Source of the DNA: an uncultured Oscillospiraceae bacterium
Lineage (GTDB): Bacteria; Bacillota; Clostridia; Oscillospirales; Oscillospiraceae
Length of the DNA: 33,779 nt
Assembly: GCA_934590355.1 (NCBI GenBank)
Contig: CAKTOX010000024.1
Span: forward strand, 1 to 33,779
Direction of reading: 5' to 3'
This document shows, piece by piece, positions 1 through 7,982 of the stretch. A program made the translations under genes and the position numbers. Numbering within the stretch: position 1 is the stretch's first letter; every line of letters begins with the position of its first letter. The notes under the pieces were generated by a model, which saw nothing but the letters and a program-made list of their open reading frames with translations, had not been told where the DNA came from and did not search any database.

Positions 1-483
1 CTGTGTACCGTCAGGCTGACGGAAGTCAGCGAGGTTCAGCGGGAGGAGACCGGCCTGTGGGAAAAGAACGAGCAGGAGGTCTACATCGGTCAGTGGATGC
101 TGTGCCAGCTGAACCGGGAATTCCCTACATGGCTGACCATCTGGCCGCGTGACAGGCTGGATAAGCTGTTCGGCGCCAAAGCCATCAAAACTGGAAACGA
201 GACCTTTGACAAACGATTCAATCTGAGCAGCGACGATGAAGCGGCAGCCCTTCGCATCCTGACTCCCGACCGCATAGAGCGGATTATGGCGCTGGCGGAT
301 TCCTCTTTCGGCAGATTCGCCGTAAACCTCAACCGCGATGGTAGACTGTATCTTGCCGTTCGCAGCGGACGCGGCTTCTTTGACATCGGCAAAAGCCATG
401 AGAATCCGACGCAGCTGCGGCAGCGCTTTGCCCGCGAACTGAAATGGTTTACGGATATGATCGATGCATTCCGCGACGTGTAA
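1..483 (+). CDS. DUF3137-family protein, C-terminal part (5' end outside window)
   Basis: The reading frame is open from the first base to the stop at 481-483, so the gene begins to the left of the window; the ATG at 97 is only an internal methionine. The visible 160 residues include the stretch around 'GNETFDKRF' followed by 'ILTPDRIERI' and 'GRLYLAVRSGRGFFD', which match what I remember of the C-terminal half of DUF3137 proteins (the N-terminal half usually carries membrane helices). The function of that family is unknown to me. A strong ribosome site for the next gene overlaps the stop codon, so the two are probably co-transcribed. CTG is the dominant leucine codon, unlike the CTC/CTT-rich genes further right. 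Family call is from memory of the motif, not from a search. Confidence 0.65.
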   Translation: MCTVRLTEVSEVQREETGLWEKNEQEVYIGQWMLCQLNREFPTWLTIWPRDRLDKLFGAKAIKTGNETFDKRFNLSSDDEAAALRILTPDRIERIMALADSSFGRFAVNLNRDGRLYLAVRSGRGFFDIGKSHENPTQLRQRFARELKWFTDMIDAFRDV

Positions 484-497
484 AGGAGGTGGACAGT

Positions 498-692
498 ATG
501 CCGCTTTGGCTTGCTGTTGTGCTGCTGTTGCTGTCGTTGTCGGAGATAGTCTTCTCTCGCCGTTACCTGCATAAACCGATGCAAATCGTCTGTGTCATTC
601 TCTGTGTCCTGCTGGCGTTGGCAAGCACCGCTTATATCGGACTGACCATTCTGTTTGTGGATGCGGTACAGAACCGGCCGCCGGTATCGTGA
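498..692 (+). CDS. Small two-helix membrane protein, 64 aa, unknown function
   Basis: AAAGGAGGT at 482-490 overlaps the previous stop codon and sets the ATG at 498; an upstream in-frame extension to 444 has no such site. The 64-residue product is almost entirely two hydrophobic segments (about residues 3-18 and 28-53) separated by a short basic turn (SRRYLHKP), with a short polar tail. I do not recognise a family. It lies between a DUF3137 and a DUF3592 gene on the same strand, so it is probably part of one membrane-associated transcription unit. Confidence 0.65.
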   Translation: MPLWLAVVLLLLSLSEIVFSRRYLHKPMQIVCVILCVLLALASTAYIGLTILFVDAVQNRPPVS

Positions 693-730
693 AAAAATAT
701 CCCTGCCCATGACGGCAGGAAGGAGGACGC

Positions 731-1267
731 ATGAAGAGTATCAAAGTTATCGTGATCGGTTTCATTCTTGCGATAGCGCTTGTGGCATGGCCCGTAGAAT
801 ATACGCGAAATATCACAGCAGGAACCGGCTTTCTTCTCGGGGGTGTGCTGGCGGCCTGGCTCGGGATTCGCCGCCGGAAAGGCGCACGGAAGGAATACGA
901 GGATGATGTGCGGCGGTACACAGGCACCACGATGATGAAGGTGGTATGGATCGAGGAATCGGTCGTTGAAAGGTGGGAGCACCAGGAGGACGGCAGTGAT
1001 CGGCTGCGCCGGGAGACGTACTATCTGCCGACCTATGAGTACACATTGAATGGCACGACCTATCGGTACTTGAGCCGTCAATCGCTGTCCGTCAAATGGG
1101 ATCTGGGACAGCAGGTGGTCGGATACTATGACCCGGCTAAGCCTGAATGCATTACCGAAAACAGACCCCGAAAGCCTGTTTTCGGCAGAGCTTACTGCTT
1201 TTTGTGGGCTGCGTTTCTGCTGTTTTTCGGGATCATGACATTTACCGGCCGGGTCGCCTTTTTCTGA
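731..1267 (+). CDS. DUF3592-like membrane protein
   Basis: A 178-residue protein starting at ATG 731 behind GGAAGGAGGACGC. It has an N-terminal helix (about 4-22), a second hydrophobic segment (about 29-44), a soluble middle domain and a C-terminal helix (about 155-174). The middle contains a predicted beta-rich stretch ending in 'GQQVVGYYDPAKPE', the kind of 'G..V.VyYdP.nP' motif typical of DUF3592 proteins. Function is unknown; such proteins are usually small membrane proteins of no assigned role. It is the last gene of the left-hand group and is followed by a strong bidirectional hairpin at 1351-1394, where it converges with the ATP synthase operon. Confidence 0.6.
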   Translation: MKSIKVIVIGFILAIALVAWPVEYTRNITAGTGFLLGGVLAAWLGIRRRKGARKEYEDDVRRYTGTTMMKVVWIEESVVERWEHQEDGSDRLRRETYYLPTYEYTLNGTTYRYLSRQSLSVKWDLGQQVVGYYDPAKPECITENRPRKPVFGRAYCFLWAAFLLFFGIMTFTGRVAFF

Positions 1268-1350
1268 TGCCATGCATGTATAACCACTGCGATCAGGGAT
1301 ACAGTTCCGAAACAACCGTCTGCGCGGCAGAGAGGAATAACAAAAAAATG

Positions 1351-1394
1351 AAGCAAAAAGCGAAGGCACCCAAAATGCCTTCGCTTTTTTGCTT
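1351..1394. terminator. Bidirectional intrinsic terminator between convergent units
   Basis: Arms at 1351-1368 and 1375-1394 (core AAGCGAAGGCA / TGCCTTCGCTT) form a long stem with a short loop; T-runs follow the stem in both directions (TTTTTTGC rightward, TTTTTGCTTCATTTTTTT leftward). It ends both the DUF3592 unit from the left and the atp operon from the right. Confidence 0.85.
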
Positions 1395-1421
1395 CTGTTC
1401 TGCACACCTGAAACTGTCAGC

Positions 1422-1460
1422 TAACAGTAATAAGGGTGAATTAGTTCCTTATCGCTGTTA
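1422..1460. repeat. Imperfect inverted repeat downstream of atpC
   Basis: TAACAGTAATAAGG (1422-1435) is matched at 12 of 14 positions by the complement of CCTTATCGCTGTTA (1447-1460). There is no T-run, so it is not a terminator itself; on the leftward atp transcript it would be a 3'-UTR hairpin just before the real terminator. Confidence 0.45.
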
Positions 1461-1494
1461 AATCAACGCAATACGTTCTTTTTGACAGTTCAAA

Positions 1495-1905
1495 TCACTT
1501 GTGGAGCATGAAGTATGCCTTCTCGCGCGCGATGGCGCGGTGCAGAGAAAGCTCCGCGCGCTTGAGGTCGATGTTTTCCGCATGCGCCTCAAGGCGCTGT
1601 CTGGCTCTCTTTTCCGACGCGCGCGCACGGGCAATGTCGATGGTCTCGGCCCTTTCCGCGGTGCGTGCAAGCACGATGAGCTCATTATCAGCAACGCTTA
1701 TCACACCGCCGCTTATCGCCGCATAGTGTGCCTCGCCCTCGCAGATGTATTTCACGACGCCCTCGCGCAGCGCTCCGATAAGAGCGGCATGGTTCGAGAG
1801 AATTCCTATATCGCCGTCCACCATCGGGACGAGGACATAGCTTGCCATAATATCGCACACCGAGCCATCGGCCGTTGTGAGCTGAAAATGGATCTTATCT
1901 GCCAT
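1495..1905 (-). CDS. atpC: ATP synthase F1 subunit epsilon
   Basis: A 136-residue protein of normal length for the family. The N-terminal beta-sandwich is recognisable from 'YVLVPMVDGDIGILSNHAAL' (about 23-42) and 'GGVISVADNELIVLA'; a helical C-terminal hairpin (about 85-136, rich in Ala, Arg and Glu) follows. Epsilon sits on the central stalk with gamma and couples F1 to the c-ring, and its C-terminal helices commonly inhibit ATP hydrolysis. It is the last gene of the atp operon: only 6 bases separate it from the beta-subunit stop, and its ribosome site AGGTAAAG overlaps that stop. Transcription probably ends at the hairpin at 1351-1394. Confidence 0.93.
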   Translation of the reverse strand: MADKIHFQLTTADGSVCDIMASYVLVPMVDGDIGILSNHAALIGALREGVVKYICEGEAHYAAISGGVISVADNELIVLARTAERAETIDIARARASEKRARQRLEAHAENIDLKRAELSLHRAIAREKAYFMLHK

Positions 1906-1911
1906 GGCACT

Positions 1912-3300
1912 TTACCTGTACTGATCGCGCTTTGCAAGAACCTCGTCGATCGTGCCGCACATGAGGAACGCCTGCTCGGGCAGGTCGTCGCAGTCGCCGC
2001 CGAGGATGGCCTGGAAGCCGCGAATGGTGTCCTCAAGCTTTACATACGCGCCCTTGACGCCGGTGAAGTTCTCGGCAACGTGGAACGGCTGCGAGAGGAA
2101 GCGCTGAATTCTTCTTGCGCGGTTTACGGTCGCCTTATCTTCGACGCTCAGTTCGTCCATGCCGAGGACTGCGATAATATCCTGAAGCTCCTTGTACTTC
2201 TGAAGCACCGCCTGAACTGCGCGCGCGGTATCGTAATGCTCTCTGCCGAGAACGTTCGGGTCGAGTATACGCGAGGTGGATTCAAGCGGATCGACCGCGG
2301 GATATATACCGAGCTCTGATATGCTTCGGGACAGAACCGTCGTTGCGTCCAGATGCGCAAAAGCGGTCGCGGGGGCGGGGTCGGTGAGGTCGTCGGCGGG
2401 AACGTAGATAGCCTGAACGGACGTGACCGAGCCGTTGCGCGTGGAGGTTATACGTTCCTGAAGCGCGCCCATCTCCGTTGCCAAAGTCGGCTGATAGCCG
2501 ACGGCGGACGGCATACGTCCCAGCAGTGCCGATACCTCGGAGCCTGCCTGAGTAAATCTGAATATATTGTCGATGAACAGCAGAACGTCCTGACCGGACT
2601 CATCACGGAAGTTCTCCGCAATGGTGAGGCCCGACAGAGGAACGCGCAGACGCGCTCCGGGCGGCTCGTTCATCTGACCAAACACGAGCGCAGTCTTGTT
2701 GATAACGCCCGATTCAGTCATCTCATGCCAAAGGTCATTGCCCTCGCGGCTTCGTTCGCCTACACCGGCAAAAACGGAGTAGCCGCCGTGCTCGTAAGCG
2801 ACATTACGGATAAGCTCCATGATAAGCACCGTCTTGCCGACGCCCGCGCCGCCGAAAAGGCCTATCTTACCGCCCTTGGAATAAGGCGCGAGCAGGTCAA
2901 CGACCTTGATGCCGGTTTCAAGCATTTCAGTCGAGGGTGCAATATCGGTAAAGGCGGGAGCCTCGCGGTGAATGGGCATATACTCCTCGGCATTGACTGG
3001 ACCCTTGCCGTCGATGGGCTCGCCGACGACGTTGAACATACGTCCGAGCGTTGCCTCACCTACCGGCATTTTAATGGGTGCGCCGGTGTCAACCGCAGTG
3101 CAGCCGCGCGAGAGCCCGTCGGTCGAGAACAGAGATACGCAGCGCACGCTGTTATCGCCGATGTGCTGCACGACCTCCATAACGATCTTTCTGTCCTCGA
3201 GAGTGACCTCGATGGCGTTATAGATATCCGGCATTCTGCCGGAGGGAAACTGGACATCGACAACAGGGCCTATGACCCTTCGGATTATTCCGTTTTCCAT
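1912..3300 (-). CDS. atpD: ATP synthase F1 subunit beta (catalytic)
   Basis: A 462-residue full-length beta subunit starting at ATG 3300 behind AAGGAGGT. The P-loop GGAGVGKT is at about 150-157, the catalytic glutamate at about 182 in 'GERSREGNDL', and a DELSVED version of the DELSEED lever loop lies near residue 380. Three copies form the catalytic sites of F1 at interfaces with alpha. The gene lies between gamma (gap 33 bases) and epsilon (gap 6 bases) in the operon. The sequence looks entirely ordinary, which contrasts with the fused alpha subunit upstream. Confidence 0.97.
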   Translation of the reverse strand: MENGIIRRVIGPVVDVQFPSGRMPDIYNAIEVTLEDRKIVMEVVQHIGDNSVRCVSLFSTDGLSRGCTAVDTGAPIKMPVGEATLGRMFNVVGEPIDGKGPVNAEEYMPIHREAPAFTDIAPSTEMLETGIKVVDLLAPYSKGGKIGLFGGAGVGKTVLIMELIRNVAYEHGGYSVFAGVGERSREGNDLWHEMTESGVINKTALVFGQMNEPPGARLRVPLSGLTIAENFRDESGQDVLLFIDNIFRFTQAGSEVSALLGRMPSAVGYQPTLATEMGALQERITSTRNGSVTSVQAIYVPADDLTDPAPATAFAHLDATTVLSRSISELGIYPAVDPLESTSRILDPNVLGREHYDTARAVQAVLQKYKELQDIIAVLGMDELSVEDKATVNRARRIQRFLSQPFHVAENFTGVKGAYVKLEDTIRGFQAILGGDCDDLPEQAFLMCGTIDEVLAKRDQYR

Positions 3301-3333
3301 TCATTTACCTCCTTTTTTAAGGGGTTTGAGAGA

Positions 3334-4203
3334 TTATTTTTTCTTTTTGAGCGCAGCGGCGCCGCCCACGATCTCGGTGATCTCCGTCGTAATGGCCGCC
3401 TGACGCGCACGGTTGAGCTTGAGATCAAGCTCGGCAATAAGCGCCTTGGTGCTGTCGGCCGCGGAGGTCATTGCCGTCATTCGCGCCGAGTGCTCTCCGC
3501 ATTTTGCATCGAGCAGCACGCTGAGCATCTTATTGTTGAGATAAAGCTGCATTACGCCCTCAAGAACGCTTTCCATGTCGGGCTCAAAGATGAACGACGC
3601 CGTTTCTCCGCCGTTTTCGCACTTTTCGGGCGAGGCGGGCAGATACTGAAACACCGTCGGATCCTGACGCAGAGCGGTGACATAGTGCTGATAGATGAGC
3701 TTAATCTCGTCATACTCGCCTGACAGATACAGCTCCTTTAAATAGTCGGCAATGTCAAGCGCCTCGTCGATATTCGGCGTGTCGCTCAGATCCGTAAACG
3801 TCCTTACGACGTTGAGCTTGCTGTTTGCAAGAACATCCTTGCCCCAGCGCCCGCAGACGATGAGCCCATAATCCCTGCCGTCATTTTCGATGACGGAGCC
3901 GGCGTAGTGCAAAATGGAGCTGTTATACGCTCCGCAAAGTCCGCGGTTTCCGACAAACAGAACGTAGCAGACCTTTTTGACCTCTTTATGCGGCGTAATG
4001 AAGCGATTTTCGAGCTCCGCCTTACTTGACGAGAGCAGCGTGTCCATGACCTCTTGGCTTTTTTCCGAGAAGGGGCGCATAGCCTGCATACTGCTCTGAG
4101 TCCGGCGCAGCTTGGACACCGCGACCATCTTCATGGCCTTGGTTATCTGCTCGGTATTCTTCACGCTTTTGATCCGCGTGCGTATTGCGCGCATATTAGC
4201 CAT
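3334..4203 (-). CDS. atpG: ATP synthase F1 subunit gamma
   Basis: A 289-residue gamma subunit of usual length. The conserved N-terminal helix 'IRTRIKSVKNTEQITKAMKM' (about 7-26) and the C-terminal helix 'LNRARQAAITTEITEIVGGA' (about 263-282) form the coiled-coil rotor shaft; the middle has the Rossmann-like part with 'VGNRGLCGAYNSSI'. Gamma rotates inside the alpha3beta3 ring. The start is ATG 4203 behind GAAGGGAGGGG. It follows the fused alpha gene after 32 bases and precedes beta by 33. Confidence 0.96.
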   Translation of the reverse strand: MANMRAIRTRIKSVKNTEQITKAMKMVAVSKLRRTQSSMQAMRPFSEKSQEVMDTLLSSSKAELENRFITPHKEVKKVCYVLFVGNRGLCGAYNSSILHYAGSVIENDGRDYGLIVCGRWGKDVLANSKLNVVRTFTDLSDTPNIDEALDIADYLKELYLSGEYDEIKLIYQHYVTALRQDPTVFQYLPASPEKCENGGETASFIFEPDMESVLEGVMQLYLNNKMLSVLLDAKCGEHSARMTAMTSAADSTKALIAELDLKLNRARQAAITTEITEIVGGAAALKKKK

Positions 4204-4235
4204 TTATGCCCCTCCCTTCTTTATCGGAGTTGCTT

Positions 4236-6476
4236 TCACGAGAAAGACTTTTTGAAATTCACGATACATTCTTTAAGCTTTGCCTGCTGCTCGGCGCTCA
4301 TCTTCTTGCCGCTGAGCACCTCAGCCTGAAATTCAGGATAACTGCGGTTTACATAATCTATGAGCTCGGACTCAAAGCGCGCAATTGCGTCAAGCTCGAG
4401 GTCGTCGGTGAAGCCCTCGGACACCGCGTAGATGGCGATGACCTGATCGGCTGCGCTCATGGGTGCGTACTGACCCTGCTTGAGGATCTCGGTCATGCGT
4501 GCGCCGCGGTGGAGCGTGTCGCGCGTGGACTTATCGAGATCGGAGCCGAACTGGGCAAACGATGCAAGCTCGCGGTACTGAGCAAGATCGACACGCAGAC
4601 GACCTGCGACCTGCTTCATTGCGCCGAGCTGAGCTGCGCCGCCGACACGGGATACCGACAGACCGACGTTTATTGCCGGACGGACGCCCGAGTGGAACAG
4701 ATCGCTCTCGAGGAATATCTGACCGTCGGTGATCGAGATGACGTTAGTCGGGATATATGCGGATATATCGCCGGCCTGAGTCTCGATAATGGGCAGCGCG
4801 GTCATGCTGCCGCCGCCGGATTCCTCGTTGAGGCGAGCCGCTCTCTCAAGCAGTCTGGAGTGCAGATAGAAAACGTCGCCGGGGTAAGCTTCACGTCCGG
4901 GCGGTCTCTGGAGAAGCAGAGAAAGCTCGCGGTAAGCGGTGGCCTGCTTGCTCAGGTCGTCATAGATAACGAGGACATCCTTGCCCTTATACATGAAATA
5001 CTCGCCCATTGCGGCGCCCGCGTAAGGCGCGATGTAGAGCATCGGGGCGGGCTCGGAGGCGGTCGCGGAGACGACGATGGTGTAATCCATTGCGCCGTGG
5101 CTGCGCAGCTTCTCCACAACGCCGGCAACGGTAGATTCCTTCTGACCGATGGCGACGTAGATGCAGATAACGTCCTTGCCCTTCTGATTTATGATAGCGT
5201 CAAGCGCTATTGCGGTCTTACCGGTCTGGCGGTCGCCGATGATGAGCTCACGCTGGCCGCGTCCGATAGGAACGAGTGCGTCTATCGCCTTGAGGCCGGT
5301 CTGCATGGGTACGGAAACGGGCTGTCTCGAAAGCACGCTCGGAGCCGGGCTCTCGACCGGGCGGAAGCCGTCGTTCTTGATGGGGCCCTTGCCGTCGATG
5401 GGGCTGCCCATCGCGTCGACAACACGGCCGATGAGTGCATCGCCGACGGGGACCTCTACTATGCGGCCGGTGCGGCGGACACTGTCGCCCTCCTGGAGAT
5501 GGCCGAACGGTCCGAGCAGGACGACGCCGACGTTGTTCTTGTCGAGGTCCTGCACCATGCCCTTGAGTCCGCCGGGGAACTCGAGCATCTCGCCTGCCAT
5601 GACGTCGGCAAGACCGGATACGCGGCAGATACCGTCGCCCAGAGTCAGCACGGTGCCGGTCTGGAACACGTCAATGTCGCCGTTGACCTTCTCAAGCTGC
5701 TGCTTGATGCCCTCGGCTATCGTCTGAAGCCGGTTGTCGTTCTGGCGGGTATTGCTCTCGACATCCTGGCTGAGCCGATCGAGGGTATGCGACAGAGTGC
5801 CGTCATACACCGTATCGCCGACCTGCATACGCACGCCGCCTATAACATCGGAATCGACCTCATTGTGGCAGGATATGAAGGTCTCGCAGATTATCTGCGT
5901 GAGCTTCTTCATTTCCTCGTCGCTCAGAGGCTGAGCGCTCTTTATTGAAATGTCAAGTTTTTTAAGTTCATTCATGTTCAAAATGTCACTCGGCATTGCC
6001 GATACCAATTCTCTAATTTGTTCGATAAACCTATCATTGAGCGCCTGCTTGGAGTCCTCAAAGCTGCCGCTGCGCAGAACGTCCGCCGTTATCTCGGCAA
6101 CGCGCCGCACCGCATCGGAGGACACGCGGCTGCGCATCTGCTCGACAAGCTGCTGCTCGCTGCTTTGGGCGTTGGCGATGAGGTCTCGGGCTTCCTCCTC
6201 ACCCGCTGCCGCAATGGCCTCGGCGTCGGTTCTTGCCTTCGCTTCGGCATCGCTCAAAAGCTGCTGCTTGCGCCCTTCGTTTTCTTCCTTGGCCTTTTCG
6301 ATATCCTCACCGAGCGCCTTTGCCTTCGCCTGAGCCTTTTCCGAATCCTTTATCTGCTCGTCTATGCCGCGGCGGCGGCTTCCGAACATTTTATCGAAAA
6401 GATTCAGCTTACGGCAGAAAAAGAAGAGTACGCCGAACAGTATGATAAAGTTAATAATTTTCCATATGATATCCAC
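4236..6476 (-). CDS. atpA: ATP synthase b'-deltaC-alpha triple fusion (subunit alpha with N-terminal b-type and delta C-terminal domains)
   Basis: One open frame of 746 codons, against about 500 for a normal alpha subunit. It starts with GTG at 6476 behind GGAAAGGAGGG. Residues about 5-22 are a membrane helix and 30-167 a charged coiled-coil ending in 'DAVRRVAEITADVL' and 'DRFIEQIRELV', the pattern of a b/b' stalk subunit. Residues about 172-240 match the delta C-terminal domain ('LSDEEMKKLTQII', then 'DSDVIGGVRMQVGDTVYDGT'). From about 245 onward is a complete alpha subunit: P-loop GDRQTGKT at 414-421 and the arginine finger in 'VGLSVSRVGG' (about 610). No separate atpH lies in the operon and the delta N-terminal domain is missing. 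A normal atpF lies just upstream. Alpha is present three times per F1, so the product implies three b'/deltaC copies unless it is cleaved or restarted internally. Confidence 0.93.
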   Translation of the reverse strand: MDIIWKIINFIILFGVLFFFCRKLNLFDKMFGSRRRGIDEQIKDSEKAQAKAKALGEDIEKAKEENEGRKQQLLSDAEAKARTDAEAIAAAGEEEARDLIANAQSSEQQLVEQMRSRVSSDAVRRVAEITADVLRSGSFEDSKQALNDRFIEQIRELVSAMPSDILNMNELKKLDISIKSAQPLSDEEMKKLTQIICETFISCHNEVDSDVIGGVRMQVGDTVYDGTLSHTLDRLSQDVESNTRQNDNRLQTIAEGIKQQLEKVNGDIDVFQTGTVLTLGDGICRVSGLADVMAGEMLEFPGGLKGMVQDLDKNNVGVVLLGPFGHLQEGDSVRRTGRIVEVPVGDALIGRVVDAMGSPIDGKGPIKNDGFRPVESPAPSVLSRQPVSVPMQTGLKAIDALVPIGRGQRELIIGDRQTGKTAIALDAIINQKGKDVICIYVAIGQKESTVAGVVEKLRSHGAMDYTIVVSATASEPAPMLYIAPYAGAAMGEYFMYKGKDVLVIYDDLSKQATAYRELSLLLQRPPGREAYPGDVFYLHSRLLERAARLNEESGGGSMTALPIIETQAGDISAYIPTNVISITDGQIFLESDLFHSGVRPAINVGLSVSRVGGAAQLGAMKQVAGRLRVDLAQYRELASFAQFGSDLDKSTRDTLHRGARMTEILKQGQYAPMSAADQVIAIYAVSEGFTDDLELDAIARFESELIDYVNRSYPEFQAEVLSGKKMSAEQQAKLKECIVNFKKSFS

Positions 6477-6521
6477 CTGAGAACTATCCCTCCTTTCCTG
6501 TAGGTCCTGTTGATCAGTGGA

Positions 6522-7016
6522 TCATTCCCGTGCTTTGCTTATGCACTCGTTTATGAGCCCGTCCTTTTCCGAGACCTCAGTCCCGGTGAGGCGTCCGGAC
6601 AGCAGAGCAACAAGCTCGGGTATGCTGCCGTTGACCTCATTCTCGGCGGCTGCCTCCTCGGCCTTGACCCTTTCGTGCACGTCCTTGCGGAGCTTTTCAG
6701 CCTCCTCATGGGCCGCGTCGAGAGTCTCGCCCTTGGCTTTTTCAGCCTCGCTGCGTGCCGCGTTAACGACCGCGCGGGCCTGCGCGCCGGTTTCGGTGAG
6801 CTCCTGTGCAAGCTGAGCCTTATTGTCCTCCAGAGCTGCCTCGGCTTTTTTGCCCTCGGCAAGCCCCGCGTCTATCCGCGCCTTGCGCGCGTCCATCAGG
6901 GACAAAACAGGCTTGAACAGGAATTTGTTGAGCAGGAACATGAACAGGAAGAAGCTGATGACGGTCCATATAAAATCAGGTACGCATATTTCAAGTCCGA
7001 CTATGTCCAGTACCAT
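6522..7016 (-). CDS. atpF: ATP synthase F0 subunit b
   Basis: A 164-residue protein with an N-terminal membrane helix ('FIWTVISFFLFMFLLNKFLF', about residues 15-34), the typical 'KPVLSLMDARKARID' turn into the membrane-proximal coiled coil, and a long Ala/Glu/Lys-rich helix. It forms the peripheral stalk that holds F1 to subunit a. The ATG at 7016 lies 7 bases after AAGGAGG; an adjacent TTG one codon upstream is less well spaced. The operon carries a second b-type segment fused to alpha directly downstream (45-base gap), so the stalk is probably a b/b' heterodimer as in cyanobacteria or mycobacteria. Confidence 0.92.
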   Translation of the reverse strand: MVLDIVGLEICVPDFIWTVISFFLFMFLLNKFLFKPVLSLMDARKARIDAGLAEGKKAEAALEDNKAQLAQELTETGAQARAVVNAARSEAEKAKGETLDAAHEEAEKLRKDVHERVKAEEAAAENEVNGSIPELVALLSGRLTGTEVSEKDGLINECISKARE

Positions 7017-7050
7017 CAAATCTCCTCCTTCTTAGTTGTGAAGATGACGC

Positions 7051-7284
7051 TTATATTTTTGCTATAAGCATAAATGCAATGACCAGACCATAGATAGCAA
7101 GCGCTTCCATGAAGCCCATTGCGAGGATCATGACGGACTGGAGCTGACCCTTGAGCTCGGGCTGACGAGCCATACTGTCGAGAGCCTTAGAGGCTGCAAG
7201 ACCCTGACCGATACCGACGCCGATGGTGCTCAGGCCGATGGCCAGTGCAGCGCCTATTGCGATAAGACCCTGTGCTATTGACAT
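7051..7284 (-). CDS. atpE: ATP synthase F0 subunit c (ring proteolipid)
   Basis: A 77-residue two-helix hairpin. Helix 1 has the glycine motif 'GLSTIGVGIGQG' with Gln27, the loop is the conserved 'ARQPE' (39-43), and helix 2 carries the ion-binding Glu60 in 'GFMEALAIYGLVIAF'. Gln27 and Tyr65 occupy positions that are Na+ ligands in Ilyobacter tartaricus, but the residue after Glu60 is Ala61 (Ser in Na+ enzymes) and the residue two before it is Phe58 (Val there), so a proton-driven ring is more likely. The gene is preceded by TTGGAGGAAAAC and sits between a and b. Confidence 0.95.
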   Translation of the reverse strand: MSIAQGLIAIGAALAIGLSTIGVGIGQGLAASKALDSMARQPELKGQLQSVMILAMGFMEALAIYGLVIAFMLIAKI

Positions 7285-7325
7285 TTTTGTTTTCCTCCAA
7301 TATTTAAATAGTATAGATTACTTAT

Positions 7326-7982
7326 TTATTCCTCATCCTCTGTTGCTTCGTTTATAAACACCGCGAGCAGCATCGTGAAGACCATTGCCTGAATAAAGCA
7401 GAACAGCAGACTCAAAACGTGCATGACTATCGGCAGTCCGAGTGGGAACAGCTCAAACAGCGTTTCCGCCGCAAGCTCCTCGCCGTAGATGTTGCCGTAA
7501 AGTCGCAGCGCCATCGAGATGGGGCGGATAAACTGCTCCATGATCATTATCGGCGCCAAAAGAATCACAGGCTTGAAAAATGTCAGCAGATATTTTCCAA
7601 CGCCGTGCTTTTTGATGCCCGAGGACTGGATCGCAACAAACGCAATCACAGACAGAGCCGCCGTCACGGTCAGCACCGAGGTCGGCACCGTGAACAGCTC
7701 GCCCGAGCCGGGGATAAGGCCGGAATAGTTGCACACGACGATGAGCACAAAGAATGAGCCAAGCAGCGGGAAATACTGCCTTGTTTTCTTCTCGCCCAAA
7801 ACGCCGCCGAACAAGCCCATAAGCCCGGTGACCGCCATCTCCGCCAAATTCTGCAGCGGGCCCGGCACGTCCTTCATTTTGCGCGTCGCAATAATGCAGA
7901 ACAAAATGATGACCGCCATAATGACCCACATCGAATACATCGTCGAAGTCGGTTTCAGAAACTTTTCAAAAAATTCCGTCAA
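7326..7982 (-). CDS. atpB: ATP synthase F0 subunit a (TTG start)
   Basis: A 218-residue multi-helix protein with the essential stator arginine at about Arg160 in 'SMALRLYGNIYGEE' and the conserved C-terminal helix 'LLFCFIQAMVFTMLLAVFI'. Together with the c-ring it forms the ion half-channels. The start is TTG at 7982: GGAGGTG lies 7-8 bases upstream, and the codon overlaps the TGA of the upstream subunit-I-like gene in a TTGA junction, so translation is probably coupled. The next ATG would remove the first 14 residues and has no ribosome site. Confidence 0.93.
   Translation of the reverse strand: MTEFFEKFLKPTSTMYSMWVIMAVIILFCIIATRKMKDVPGPLQNLAEMAVTGLMGLFGGVLGEKKTRQYFPLLGSFFVLIVVCNYSGLIPGSGELFTVPTSVLTVTAALSVIAFVAIQSSGIKKHGVGKYLLTFFKPVILLAPIMIMEQFIRPISMALRLYGNIYGEELAAETLFELFPLGLPIVMHVLSLLFCFIQAMVFTMLLAVFINEATEDEE

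Noticed and set aside
2353..3723. Long open frame on the + strand across atpD and atpG
   Set aside because: It is the complement of strongly recognisable ATP synthase genes and has no ribosome site or family motif; such shadows are common in this codon usage.
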